In this document: piece by piece, positions 1 through 8,181 of the stretch | Numbering within the stretch: position 1 is the stretch's first letter | Layout of the letters: the number at the start of each line of letters is the position of its first letter | DNA from: a virus | Direction: 5' to 3' (one strand) | IMG/VR virus record: IMGVR_UViG_3300017743_000105 | Coordinates: 1 to 25,656 of that record | DNA length: 25,656 nucleotides | Program-made: the position numbers and the translations under genes | Notes under the pieces: model-generated | Seen by the model: only the letters and a program-made list of their open reading frames with translations | What the model was told of the DNA's origin: nothing | The model's database searches: none

Positions 1-718
1 GTGTACCTGTCAAGCCATCTAATGAGCCTGTCACCCATGTTGCGTCATCCCAAACAACTTCAAGCTTTGGTGGAAATACTGTATGTGTATCGGAAGAAAA
101 GAACTTAAACATTCCAGATCCAGAAGTGCTCACCTCTTCACCATCAGTTCTCTTTAATAAGAACCCACTATTTTCTTTAATACTTCCGCTTATCCAACCG
201 TTGACAATTTCTGTTACGTCAAATCTTGGATCTATCTTTGTATTTTTATTAAATGTGTAAGAGCTAGATGATGCTTCATAATATGTACCACCTAAACTTG
301 AATTGGCAGAAGCCCACGTAGATGCAGTACTAGCATTTCTATATTTCCAGCTTGCACCATTTGTTGACTGTGGAAAGTCAGTAAATTTTCCTGTTCCTTC
401 TGTCCAGCTTTGTGATACTGCATAAGCATGCATTACTGTATCATCTTCTATCTCAATTGCTCCTGCATCATATAAGTTTAAATAAAATTTAGCATCTGTT
501 CCAATAGAGCCATCAACAACAGATGAAGATAGTTCAGATATATCAAAATAAACTAGAGATCTTGCAATGCTATTAAATGCAGTAGAATTTTCTTGGAAGT
601 TCTTGCCTACTTCTAAGATCTCGTCTTTACCAAGATTCTTAGCACTTCCTGTTCCAGCAATATCATTGCCTCTAATTAGTGTAGTATCTTTTTCTGCAAA
701 TATAAAATGATGAGCCAT
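1..718 (-). CDS. DNRLRE-like structural protein, 3' end outside window
   Basis: This gene starts with ATG at 718, overlapping the stop of gp6 as TAATG, and stays open to position 1, so about 239 N-terminal residues are visible. Seen: a beta-rich sequence with LVYFDIS near residue 66, a WTEGTGKF stretch, WKYRN, a VTEIVNGWISG segment, and PPKLEVVWDD near residue 215. This pattern of a conserved aromatic strand, a W-x-x-G-x turn and a closing LEV strand is typical of DNRLRE / disaggregatase-related beta-sandwich domains used in secreted or surface structures. Position directly after gp6 in the baseplate module suggests a virion component, perhaps baseplate or fibre associated. T4 has gp7 and gp8 near here, but I see no clear similarity to them. 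The family call is from memory of the fold pattern and is moderate; structural status is inferred from context. Confidence 0.6.
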   Translation of the reverse strand, partial: MAHHFIFAEKDTTLIRGNDIAGTGSAKNLGKDEILEVGKNFQENSTAFNSIARSLVYFDISELSSSVVDGSIGTDAKFYLNLYDAGAIEIEDDTVMHAYAVSQSWTEGTGKFTDFPQSTNGASWKYRNASTASTWASANSSLGGTYYEASSSSYTFNKNTKIDPRFDVTEIVNGWISGSIKENSGFLLKRTDGEEVSTSGSGMFKFFSSDTHTVFPPKLEVVWDDATWVTGSLDGLTGT

Positions 719-2718
719 TAATAATCTCCTAGCACTTTACCAATAATATCTGAATCAGGAAGACGTACTTCAAAAATAGAAGGATCTAGTGAAGGATAGA
801 TAATATCTTTAACAGTTGCCGCTTGTATGTCATAAACATTCCCTGAATATCCTAATTCTTCTTTAAATTTATTTTGAATTATTATTGTATCTTTATTTGG
901 ATTGTTGTCAATTGGAGGCACAACATTATTAACACCCTCTACCAATGATATTTGATAAGCAACGTCTTGTAAAATTATTGGCTGATTGATTTGCCATTTA
1001 TCTATATCAAAATGATCTTTTACTTTTTGAATACAATTTAATAATACCTCGTTTTTATTGTATCCCTTCTTCGCGTAGATAGCAAACCTAACCGATATAT
1101 TGATCATGTATGCATCTTTAAGATTTATAGCATCAGTCAAGATTCTGTAAGGACCTAAGTAAGTCCTAATATTTCTCTTGGTTGCTTCATTTACCTTGAC
1201 TAGTTTTTTATCACTGTCATATCCTAGTACGTAGAAATTAAGTGCCATTGGATTCCGCACCCTATCACCTTCACCTAATAATTCTGCAATAGAAACTTCT
1301 CCACCTAATTTTTCTAATGTTTCCATGTTGATAATACCGTCTTGTATTATTCCTTCGCCAGTTTGTAGCTGGTCATCTTGATTAATATAAATCTTTTGCA
1401 CATTACCATATTTTGCAGGTAAGTTATATACTCTTGTAATATAGTCTTCTTTTGATACAGATCTATTTTGTGCTTGAAAATATGCTTTTGTATTTTCTTT
1501 TATTTCTGTTAAAGATTCTTCTCCTCTTCCACCTGTTGCAGGTATAGGATTTGTAACTGCTATAGAATCTTTTGTTTCAGACAATATTGATGCATCTAAT
1601 GCTGAAGATGCTATTGATAGTTCTAAACCTCTTTTTGAAGTTATTGTGCCAGCAGGTACGTTTGCCTCAACACCGCCACCATAAGAATATTTTATAGTCA
1701 GTGTTGTATTTGCAGGTGCTTGACCATAGACTGCTGTATTTAAAAAGTTGGCAGGGTCTAATGCACTATTGTTATTTAAAAAGTTTGTATTGGTAAAATT
1801 ATTTCCTACTGTGGAGGGATTAGGAATTATCTCTTCATCTGGTTGCGAAGAAGTTCCTGAACCAAAACACAATTCTAACTTACCATCAGTATTAACTTTT
1901 GTCTTGAATCTTTTTTGTGTCCTCAAAACTTTTAATATGTAAGGTGTAGTTTCATTAAATCCTGCAAGATTAGGATCAAATTCTGCAGTGTTTGCTACAT
2001 CATCAAATACTAAATCTTGTGCAAGTGATTCAACTTCATAGTATTTCCCGTTATCAGAATCTAATACGCTGATAACTTCTAAAACACCTTTTTGTCCTAA
2101 AGTAACTTTATCATAAGCAACTGCATTTGTAAATGTAAATTTTTCTGTTGTTATTGTACCACTTACAGCTTTGCAAGATTTTTTAAGTAAAAATTTTGTT
2201 GGTGCACCGTTATTGTTTACTTCATAAATTTCTGATGTTGTTGGGTCCATAGAACTAGAATGGCTAAAGTCTACATCATCTAATGTCCTAAATGTTTTTC
2301 CATAGTCCGATGCTTCTACAACACTTCCAGCCTTCACTGTATAAGCATAATTGTAATTTGGTGCTACGTTATCTCCTGCTCCTGTCGCTGGTACAGTCTG
2401 ATAAACATCTAAATTTGCAGTTGAAGGTGTTGCTATTGTTGGTTTGTATCCGTAAGATTGTGCTATATCAAATACTGTTTTTCTTTCTTCTGCATAGGCA
2501 AGTAGTGATTCACGAAATTGTTCATCTATATAAAATGATAGAACATCACCTACGTAAGATGCCATCTCAATAAACATCATTCCAGGAGATGCTTCATTAA
2601 AGTCTGCATAACTTTGAGGAAAGTATGTCTTTGCATACTCAATTAAATCTGCTTTAAAGTTATTAAAGTTTTTATTGAGATAATTTACCGGTTTTGGCAT
2701 TATTTTAGTGCTAGCCAT
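718..2718 (-). CDS. gp6: baseplate wedge protein gp6
   Basis: Homologue of T4 gp6 (baseplate J family), which forms the dimeric wedge ring around the central hub. The 666 residues are close to T4 gp6 (about 660). Seen: the N-terminal hallmark around residues 30-90, with FNEASPGMMFIEMASYVGDV followed by LSFYID and an AEERKTVFDIAQSYGY helix; a central beta-rich region with FGSG near 286; and the conserved core ENTKAYFQAQNRSVSKEDYI near 410, followed by RVYNLP. The C-terminal third (FAIYAKKGYNKNEV, then DHFDIDKWQINQPI) matches the J-like domain that packs in the ring. It lies 2 nt downstream of gp25, the T4-like marine phage order 25-6, and its stop overlaps the next start. A late structural gene; no late promoter immediately upstream could be identified. 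Confidence 0.96.
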   Translation of the reverse strand: MASTKIMPKPVNYLNKNFNNFKADLIEYAKTYFPQSYADFNEASPGMMFIEMASYVGDVLSFYIDEQFRESLLAYAEERKTVFDIAQSYGYKPTIATPSTANLDVYQTVPATGAGDNVAPNYNYAYTVKAGSVVEASDYGKTFRTLDDVDFSHSSSMDPTTSEIYEVNNNGAPTKFLLKKSCKAVSGTITTEKFTFTNAVAYDKVTLGQKGVLEVISVLDSDNGKYYEVESLAQDLVFDDVANTAEFDPNLAGFNETTPYILKVLRTQKRFKTKVNTDGKLELCFGSGTSSQPDEEIIPNPSTVGNNFTNTNFLNNNSALDPANFLNTAVYGQAPANTTLTIKYSYGGGVEANVPAGTITSKRGLELSIASSALDASILSETKDSIAVTNPIPATGGRGEESLTEIKENTKAYFQAQNRSVSKEDYITRVYNLPAKYGNVQKIYINQDDQLQTGEGIIQDGIINMETLEKLGGEVSIAELLGEGDRVRNPMALNFYVLGYDSDKKLVKVNEATKRNIRTYLGPYRILTDAINLKDAYMINISVRFAIYAKKGYNKNEVLLNCIQKVKDHFDIDKWQINQPIILQDVAYQISLVEGVNNVVPPIDNNPNKDTIIIQNKFKEELGYSGNVYDIQAATVKDIIYPSLDPSIFEVRLPDSDIIGKVLGDY

Positions 2719-2720
2719 TC

Positions 2721-3155
2721 TTATCCTCCTCTTGCTAGTGTCAATGACACAGATTCTGTAGAATTAGGATCTGTCTTAACAGCAAACCCTATAGATATTC
2801 CAACAGTATTTTGATCGTCTTGAGCATCAATAATAAGTGTCTTTATAATTACATGTGGCAACCAGTGTGCAACAGTTGACTTTATGCTTTCTTCTAATTT
2901 CTTTTCAAGACCAGGCTCAAAGTTTTCAAACAATAAATTAAATATATTGCTTCCAAATTCTGGCTGAGCTAATCTCTCACCCTTAACAGTTAACAATAAA
3001 TTTTTTAAGTTAGTCTTTGTTTGCTCTAACAACGTAGAAGAGGATTTAAAAAATCCATTTTGTCCACTTCTAATCGGCAGTGTTAAACCAATCCTAGCAT
3101 CAGGATCATTATCTCTTGATCTTGCTGAGGCGTTTCTGTAATCTTCGATTGCCAT
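2721..3155 (-). CDS. gp25: baseplate wedge protein gp25
   Basis: GPW/gp25 family protein, the small wedge subunit that contacts the sheath-proximal face of the baseplate and starts sheath assembly. At 144 aa it is slightly longer than T4 gp25 (132 aa). Seen: the entry strand GLTLPI at 23-28, the helix LLEQTKTNLKNLLLTVKGER at about 42-61, the diagnostic QPEFGSNIFNLLFENF at about 64-79, the alpha-helical EKKLEESIKSTVAHWLPHV, and C-terminal strands. No lysozyme catalytic residues are expected in this family despite its old name. It sits between the unknown 174-aa protein (1-nt overlap) and gp6. Confidence 0.96.
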   Translation of the reverse strand: MAIEDYRNASARSRDNDPDARIGLTLPIRSGQNGFFKSSSTLLEQTKTNLKNLLLTVKGERLAQPEFGSNIFNLLFENFEPGLEKKLEESIKSTVAHWLPHVIIKTLIIDAQDDQNTVGISIGFAVKTDPNSTESVSLTLARGG

Positions 3156-3679
3156 TATTTTAATCTACCTTTGCCTGCATTCTTTTTTAATTCTTTAGCC
3201 AAGTTATCTGATACTGGCTGAAAGGAGCCACCAAGCTGAGATGCTCTTCTCCTTGTAGTTAAATATCGTATTCCTGCATTTGTAGTCACAATACCAAGCT
3301 CTAATCCTTGTTTCATATTATCTAGAGCAGCTTGTTGCTGAATGGTCGGTGCTAATATTCCTAACAATTGTTGTATATCATCTGCAATCCATTGAAGACT
3401 ATTTTTTTCAATGAGCGGAGTTATTTTTAGAGAGTTCCTATTACCAGGTTGAGGAATTCTTATTCCTCCAGGGAGAGTTTTAAATCCTCCATCACCTACT
3501 TGTTCAACTTCTGCTCTGGCGACATAATCGTGTATTGCATTGGCCAACTTTGAAGCTTCTTCTACGTTCTCTTTCATCTCCTGAATTTTAGGCTTTGTCT
3601 TGAGAAACGTATTTTTCGCTGTCTTATCGTTCTCTATCTTTGCAATATTTCTTACTAATCGTTTTTTATCTAGAGCCAT
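3155..3679 (-). CDS. unknown baseplate-module protein, 174 aa
   Basis: I do not recognise a named family. The first 60 residues are strongly helical and charged (LVRNIAKIENDKTAKNTFLK, then a KIQEMKENVEEASKLANAI helix). A Gly/Pro segment (LPGGIRIPQPGNRNSLKITP) follows, then a helical core with LQWIADDIQQLLGILAPTIQ, and a basic tail ending GKGRLK. It is translated within the baseplate block: its start lies inside the 3' end of the previous gene (14-nt overlap) and its stop overlaps the gp25 start. Proteins at this place in marine T4-like phages are usually annotated as hypothetical structural proteins. A virion or assembly role is inferred from context only. Confidence 0.75.
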   Translation of the reverse strand: MALDKKRLVRNIAKIENDKTAKNTFLKTKPKIQEMKENVEEASKLANAIHDYVARAEVEQVGDGGFKTLPGGIRIPQPGNRNSLKITPLIEKNSLQWIADDIQQLLGILAPTIQQQAALDNMKQGLELGIVTTNAGIRYLTTRRRASQLGGSFQPVSDNLAKELKKNAGKGRLK

Positions 3680-4079
3680 GTTTCTTTTCTATTGCTTTAA
3701 CAACTTTTGCTGAATGACCACTCATTGCTTTTTGCATAAAATCTGGCATAGCACCTGTAGGTTGTCCTGCTGGTGTAACACCTGCGACTTCTGTCATTCT
3801 ATCAGAAGTATAAGCACCTCCACCCATTGTTGGATATGCTTCTTGACCGCCACCGATTCCGCCTTCTGTCTCATTTAATATCTTATTAAGAACGGGATCT
3901 TTTACATTTAAGTTAGTCTTTGGCCCTGAACTAATTTCATCTGCCATGAGTTCACTTACAGTATTCTTTACTGGTGGGTTTGTTATTTCTGATATTACAA
4001 TTTGCATTTGTTTAGCAACTTCTTTAGACACCATTTCTTTTATCAATTTTTTTAGTGTCGTTATTTGTTTTTTATTCAT
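3666..4079 (-). CDS. unknown baseplate-module protein, 137 aa
   Basis: Unrecognised. Seen: an N-terminal amphipathic helix (NKKQITTLKKLIKEMVSKEV) of the kind found at the start of many virion proteins of marine T4-like phages, a low-complexity middle rich in Gly/Thr/Pro (residues about 70-115, with GGIGGGQEAYPTMGGGAYT), and a basic C-terminal helix. It could be a small adaptor or chaperone for the neighbouring baseplate parts; nothing in the sequence proves this. It is separated by 11 nt from the 488-aa gene upstream and overlaps the 174-aa gene downstream. Confidence 0.72.
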   Translation of the reverse strand: MNKKQITTLKKLIKEMVSKEVAKQMQIVISEITNPPVKNTVSELMADEISSGPKTNLNVKDPVLNKILNETEGGIGGGQEAYPTMGGGAYTSDRMTEVAGVTPAGQPTGAMPDFMQKAMSGHSAKVVKAIEKKHGSR

Positions 4080-4090
4080 TTTGCTTACCT

Positions 4091-5557
4091 TTATCTATAG
4101 CTTGTTGTTTTTAACATATCATCTAATTCTGTCATACATTCTGACAGATCTAAAATTTGTGAGTCTAATATTGCATCAATTTCTTCTTCACTAAGTATTC
4201 CATTTTCAGAAACTCCTGCACCTCCATCTTCTCCCATCACCCAGTTACCAGTTGCTGGTACTGTTGCTGGAGCTTGTAAAGTTTCTCCTCCATCTCCTAA
4301 AGCAATTCCATCAATTAGTGTATCACCAGGATTAAGGCCCATATTAGGAGGGAAGTATAAATTGTCTCCATCATCTCCTTCATTTAAATCATCTAGTAAA
4401 TTGTCTAAGTCTGCATTTGGATCAGGCAAACCAGGTGCTCCGTCTAGCGAACCAGCATCACCTAAATCTCCTAGTGCTCTATCAACATAAACACCACCAA
4501 GCTTTTCACACTGCTCTTTAGATAGGCCTGCTTCTGCACCTCTATTCATTGCGCACTGTGCAACTATCTTTTGCAAAAGTGCAATTAACTGTGGTAGTAC
4601 TTTTTGTGTCATTGTCATATTCTTTACAGCAGCATCAATCATTATTGGAATGCCTTCTATCATCTGTATCATAAACAAGATTGCTTGTACTACTCTTAGA
4701 GGTTTTATGAGTTTTAAAATTAACTTTACTACTTTTTTAATTTTCTTAATTGTCTTGTTTATTTTCTTTAAAATTTTATTAATCTTGCTAATAGTCTTTA
4801 AGACCTTGTTCATAATCTTAACTAGCTTGTTAACATCTGGTATGAGATCACAAGCCTTATCAGGCTCCATCTCCATAAGTGTAATTAGGTTTTGTGTCTT
4901 TGAAAGAAACTTCCCCTGCATCATTGTAAGTGCATTTATCTTTTTCTGTATCTTCACCCACCAGTCACCAGATAGACCAGGAATGTTAACGTCAAAATCT
5001 AGTTTTGCTGCAAGATCATCTAACCTATCACCTTTTTGTGGCTTTCCTGCCAACTCTTGAAGACTGCAATAAGCATCATCAGAATCAGCACCACCAGGTG
5101 TAACAATTCCTCCGCCTTCTCCAATCTTGTAACCTTCTCTATCTATAGAGACAGGAGCATCTAAAATATTACCATCAGGATCTATTACTTTTCCATTAAC
5201 TACAATATCTCCTACATCTAATGAAGTTCCTTCAGCAAATATTCTTGCATCACCTCCATATCCAGAGTGGATGACCTCAATACCATTAGGCCCCGCTATA
5301 AAACCTTCTTCTGTTATATAATCTCCAGCTCCTAATGTATCACCTGTATTGAAAGCTGAGGTAGTTGTAAGCTCGATGTCATAAACTTCAGCAGCAGCTT
5401 GATTTTGTAATAATTCTTCTTCACTCACTCCAGTAGTGCTAGACTCTCCGCCTTGAAAAATAGCATCACCATCTACAATCTGATCGCCTAGTAATAATGT
5501 TGCCCCTGGTGAGAGATTTCTTTTTAGTGATGTAATGTTGTTACAGTCTAGTGCCAT
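4091..5557 (-). CDS. large structural-type protein with Lys/Ile helix between acidic beta regions
   Basis: A 488-aa protein with no family I can name. Three regions are visible. Residues about 1-165 are acidic, Gly-rich and beta-like, with recurring G-D-x-(I/T/L) turns (LLLGDQIVDGDAIFQGG, TGDTLGAGDYITEEG, SLDVGDIVVNGKVIDPDG). Residues about 195-340 are helical, with a striking Lys/Ile/Leu run near 245-300 (NKILKKINKTIKKIKKVVKL) giving a long basic amphipathic helix, followed by hydrophobic FMIQMIEGIPIMI. Residues about 350-488 are strongly acidic and Gly-rich again (DLDNLLDDLNEGDDGDN), ending in a helix. The start codon overlaps the stop of the gp5-like gene (1 nt), so the two are probably co-translated. 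A tail or baseplate component is inferred from location. Confidence 0.75.
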   Translation of the reverse strand: MALDCNNITSLKRNLSPGATLLLGDQIVDGDAIFQGGESSTTGVSEEELLQNQAAAEVYDIELTTTSAFNTGDTLGAGDYITEEGFIAGPNGIEVIHSGYGGDARIFAEGTSLDVGDIVVNGKVIDPDGNILDAPVSIDREGYKIGEGGGIVTPGGADSDDAYCSLQELAGKPQKGDRLDDLAAKLDFDVNIPGLSGDWWVKIQKKINALTMMQGKFLSKTQNLITLMEMEPDKACDLIPDVNKLVKIMNKVLKTISKINKILKKINKTIKKIKKVVKLILKLIKPLRVVQAILFMIQMIEGIPIMIDAAVKNMTMTQKVLPQLIALLQKIVAQCAMNRGAEAGLSKEQCEKLGGVYVDRALGDLGDAGSLDGAPGLPDPNADLDNLLDDLNEGDDGDNLYFPPNMGLNPGDTLIDGIALGDGGETLQAPATVPATGNWVMGEDGGAGVSENGILSEEEIDAILDSQILDLSECMTELDDMLKTTSYR

Positions 5558-6780
5558 TATAATCCTGTTTTGGGTCTTTTTGATACTTTAACATTTTTAC
5601 TCAATAGTAAGTTTTCTAGTGCTGATTTCTGCCCAGCAGTACCGGCGTATCCTGACATCCCAGCACCTGCTCCCATAATTGCAGGTAGAGGAACTGGTCC
5701 ACCTATATTACCTACACCTGTTGCAGATGATAATTGTGTTGCAAAACTATTTAGCTGCTGAAATAGCTGATGAAGCAGAGTGACTAAATTATCTCCTAAT
5801 ACTGCCGGCTGTAAATTATTTGCTTCTACATCACCTATCAAAACATTCTTACCAACAAGATTCGTATTGTTTTTTGATATTACATTTGCTGTATTTGATG
5901 CGAATAAATTAATCTGTCCTTTATCACCCACACCCTTAGTATTAAAAGTAATCCGTTCAGAATTACCTACTATTTGTGAACCCTTAAGTTCAGAAGGTGT
6001 AAATGTTTCACCTGCACTCGGTGAAATATCAATCTTAACAGTTTCATTTCTAGTCATCCATAAAGAAGCAGGATCCAGGTTGATATTTTCTTTTCTTGGT
6101 AGAAGTGCATTTCTAGAATTTTCTTCTATAGAAGATATTGACATCTTTATTACAGCGTTGTCCGGACTAGGAATACTGTCAGTGTCTGCAATTACATCAG
6201 TTCCTATCCTTATTGACTGGTCATTTCTACCATTAACTGCCCAGTCTCCAGGAAAATTTTTAACTGGTCTATTTACAACTTGTCTTTTAAAATTCTTTAC
6301 ATATTCATTAATATTTTTTGTTGTTGCTTTTCCGTCTTGTTGTGTTGCCATTGATCCTAGCATTATATTATTGTTAACACTATTTCTTATATTAAGCGGC
6401 TGAAAATAATATGTTTGTGCACCATAATTTATAATGGCAACTAATTCACCAGGAACAGGATAGCATTTTACTTGAGAGTCTAATGGAAATACCCAGCCAC
6501 TATCGTCTTTAGGGAGTATAGGAAACGGTACATTTCCTGTGTTTACTTTTATACAGCCAATGTGAAGTGGTGTTACGTCATCATCTAAATCATTTTCATC
6601 CATAACAACATCAACAACTTCAGCAATTATTGATTGAACTGTTACTATCTTTTCATTTTGAACAATGGCATCAACGATTTCTCTTACACGCTTTTCGTCA
6701 GGAAGATCATTTGTTGGATCTATGCTGATTTGTGAGTTGTGTAATTTATCGATGAGGACTGTTTCGTGAGAATCACTCAT
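5557..6780 (-). CDS. gp5: gp5-like baseplate hub protein without lysozyme domain
   Basis: Resembles the N-terminal OB-fold of T4 gp5, the hub that carries the cell-puncturing spike, in the form seen in marine T4-like phages. Seen: at about residues 67-130 the OB-fold signature HIGCIKVNTGNVPFPILPKD, then WVFPLDSQVKCYPVPGELVA and YYFQPLNIRNSVN. The middle contains ERITFNTKGVGDKGQINLFA, which could extend the strands towards a spike-like beta structure. The C-terminus is a helix (VTLLHQLFQQLNSFATQLSS) followed by a Gly/Ala/Pro segment. No glycosidase catalytic triad region is visible between the OB fold and the C-terminus, and 407 aa leaves no room for a 160-aa T4-lysozyme domain. The start has a GAGG-type Shine-Dalgarno. 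It is 9 nt downstream of the 124-aa gene. Confidence 0.85.
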   Translation of the reverse strand: MSDSHETVLIDKLHNSQISIDPTNDLPDEKRVREIVDAIVQNEKIVTVQSIIAEVVDVVMDENDLDDDVTPLHIGCIKVNTGNVPFPILPKDDSGWVFPLDSQVKCYPVPGELVAIINYGAQTYYFQPLNIRNSVNNNIMLGSMATQQDGKATTKNINEYVKNFKRQVVNRPVKNFPGDWAVNGRNDQSIRIGTDVIADTDSIPSPDNAVIKMSISSIEENSRNALLPRKENINLDPASLWMTRNETVKIDISPSAGETFTPSELKGSQIVGNSERITFNTKGVGDKGQINLFASNTANVISKNNTNLVGKNVLIGDVEANNLQPAVLGDNLVTLLHQLFQQLNSFATQLSSATGVGNIGGPVPLPAIMGAGAGMSGYAGTAGQKSALENLLLSKNVKVSKRPKTGL

Positions 6781-6789
6781 ATTTATCCT

Positions 6790-7164
6790 CTATGTTATAT
6801 CAAGTGCGATATCGTCTACTTCTTTCTGTATACCAGCAGTAGCTTCTTCTAGCTTACTAATAATATCTTCTTTTTCTTTGTCAGATAAACCGAAATCACT
6901 TTCTACAGATTTTGTTTCTGTTTGCATAACTCTTTGTACTACTGCTGCTAGCTTAACTAACAATTCATCATTTCTTACATTTGCTTCCATGAAATCACTT
7001 ATCATAGGAAACAAAGTTTGTGCACTTTGAGGATCTTTGATGAATGTCATCATTTCCTGTATAAGTGACTCTATCTGAATCTTATTTCGCTTTGAATTAT
7101 CGTCTATCTTTTTAAATAGATCTGATACTGTTGTCCCTTTGAATATTTCATAGTCAGCTGACAT
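6790..7164 (-). CDS. unknown helical protein between gp55 and gp5, 124 aa
   Basis: A mostly helical acidic protein: YEIFKGTTVSDLFKKIDDN, then KIQIESLIQEMMTFIKDPQS, then a NDELLVKLAAVVQRVMQTET helix and a charged C-terminal helix with GLSDKEKEDIISKLEEATAG. From memory, similar helical proteins occur next to gp5 in cyanophages, always without an assigned function. Spacing from gp55 is 36 nt, the largest gap in this block, so a promoter could lie there, but I see no T4-type late consensus on the minus strand in it. Possible roles are baseplate assembly or a gp55-associated factor; both are guesses. Confidence 0.75.
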   Translation of the reverse strand: MSADYEIFKGTTVSDLFKKIDDNSKRNKIQIESLIQEMMTFIKDPQSAQTLFPMISDFMEANVRNDELLVKLAAVVQRVMQTETKSVESDFGLSDKEKEDIISKLEEATAGIQKEVDDIALDIT

Positions 7165-7200
7165 TAGAACGTCCTTTGACTATAAATATACTAGAACTTA

Positions 7201-7920
7201 CTAAATAGTACGTTTTGTAACAGGAGGATGTGCAATGTCTCCTTCTTTGTCCCATTTAGTATAGAGGTTCTTATAATGGCTTCTCATAACATTAAGTACT
7301 CTAGTAATATGTTGTGTACTATGTCCTGATATTTCCCTTAATAAAATATACAGTGCCTTCTTGTTAAAGATTTCAATTGCATCGACACGAGACATAAGCT
7401 CTATAATGGACCACGCAATTTTAATATCACGCTCTTTTTTAAATACTTTTGTAATATTTTCTTCCCAGTAATCAATAACAGACTTAAAAAATTCTCTCTC
7501 TTCTTGAGATCTAACTGTGTTGTCATCGTAAGAAGTATTCTTTACATCTTTGTGTTTAAGGTCTAAGACATCGTTATGAGTCTTCATCTTTTTATAATTG
7601 TTATTATTGTGGCAAATCAACCAGTTCTTAACAACAACACTAAAATAACTAAATGCCTTGCCTTTTCCTTGCTTATACTTGTCAAGCCTTGTTATCATAA
7701 AAGATATAACATCATGCTTAACACTTTCAATAGGATAATCAAAGTAATAAAACTTAAAAGTGTGGATTATGTTTTCAACTAATTTTTCAAAAGGCTGTCT
7801 AAGAGACTCATTATAAATTATATTTCTTTCTCTATGCGAATCAGTTGCATTATAAGCTACAATTGCTGCTTCGGTTTCTTCTGTAAAATACATTCTTGTT
7901 TTTGATTTCTTGCGTGGCAT
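7201..7920 (-). CDS. gp55: late-transcription sigma factor gp55
   Basis: Homologue of T4 gp55, the small sigma-70-family factor that directs host RNA polymerase to phage late promoters together with gp33 and the sliding clamp gp45. Seen: the marine-phage N-terminus PRKKSKTRMYFTEETEAAIV, a region-2-like core (LVENIIHTFKFYYFDYPIES, then HDVISFMITRLDKYKQGKGK and AFSYFSVVVKNWLICHN) that corresponds to core-binding and -10-recognition helices, and a C-terminal helical section with REISGHSTQHITRVLNVMRS. Length is 239 aa against 185 for T4 gp55. It is the last gene of the unit beginning at promoter copy A and immediately precedes the late baseplate genes, which makes sense for an early-to-late switch. 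Confidence 0.9.
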   Translation of the reverse strand: MPRKKSKTRMYFTEETEAAIVAYNATDSHRERNIIYNESLRQPFEKLVENIIHTFKFYYFDYPIESVKHDVISFMITRLDKYKQGKGKAFSYFSVVVKNWLICHNNNNYKKMKTHNDVLDLKHKDVKNTSYDDNTVRSQEEREFFKSVIDYWEENITKVFKKERDIKIAWSIIELMSRVDAIEIFNKKALYILLREISGHSTQHITRVLNVMRSHYKNLYTKWDKEGDIAHPPVTKRTI

Positions 7921-7923
7921 GTT

Positions 7924-8181
7924 TTAATTTTCCTCTGTTATTTTTTCTAAATGGTTTATTGTTTCTTTCATCTGTTCAAATATCGCACCTATCTCATCAT
8001 CAGACTCAAAGTGACCTGTAGAATCGATTTTTCTAAAGTCAGCTAATGTGCCCTGTATCATTTGATAAGTTGCATCCGTCCACAGTTCTAGTTTGTCACA
8101 TTTCTTATATAAATTAACTACTATATAGATTGATACTATTGTAGTGAATATAAATGTACACAACATTATTTCTAGCATCAT
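7924..8181 (-). CDS. small single-pass membrane protein, 85 aa
   Basis: Unrecognised. An N-terminal hydrophobic segment covers residues 2-25 (LEIMLCTFIFTTIVSIYIVV), followed by YKKCDKLELWTD and an acidic soluble tail with a helix ending EQMKETINHLEKITEEN. The pattern fits an inner-membrane anchor with a cytoplasmic acidic domain (basic YKK after the helix). The start is fixed by an ATGA overlap with the HD-domain gene upstream. It lies 3 nt before gp55. Confidence 0.7.
   Translation of the reverse strand: MMLEIMLCTFIFTTIVSIYIVVNLYKKCDKLELWTDATYQMIQGTLADFRKIDSTGHFESDDEIGAIFEQMKETINHLEKITEEN

Noticed and set aside
4650-5060. Plus-strand frame of 136 codons with apparent membrane helices
   Set aside because: It is the antisense reading of the Lys/Ile-rich helix; Lys codons (AAA/AAG) read backwards as Phe/Leu codons give false hydrophobic helices.
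5780-6403. Plus-strand open frame of 207 codons inside the gp5-like gene
   Set aside because: Antisense to a well-supported hub gene, hydrophobic low-complexity translation, no ribosome binding site or neighbour on the same strand.
6780-6787. GATAAATA on the minus strand just before the gp5-like gene
   Set aside because: It overlaps the ribosome binding site and start codon, so transcription would start inside the gene.
7181-7188. TATAAATA, the T4 late promoter consensus, on the plus strand
   Set aside because: It points into gp55 in the antisense direction and no plus-strand gene follows; likely chance in AT-rich DNA.
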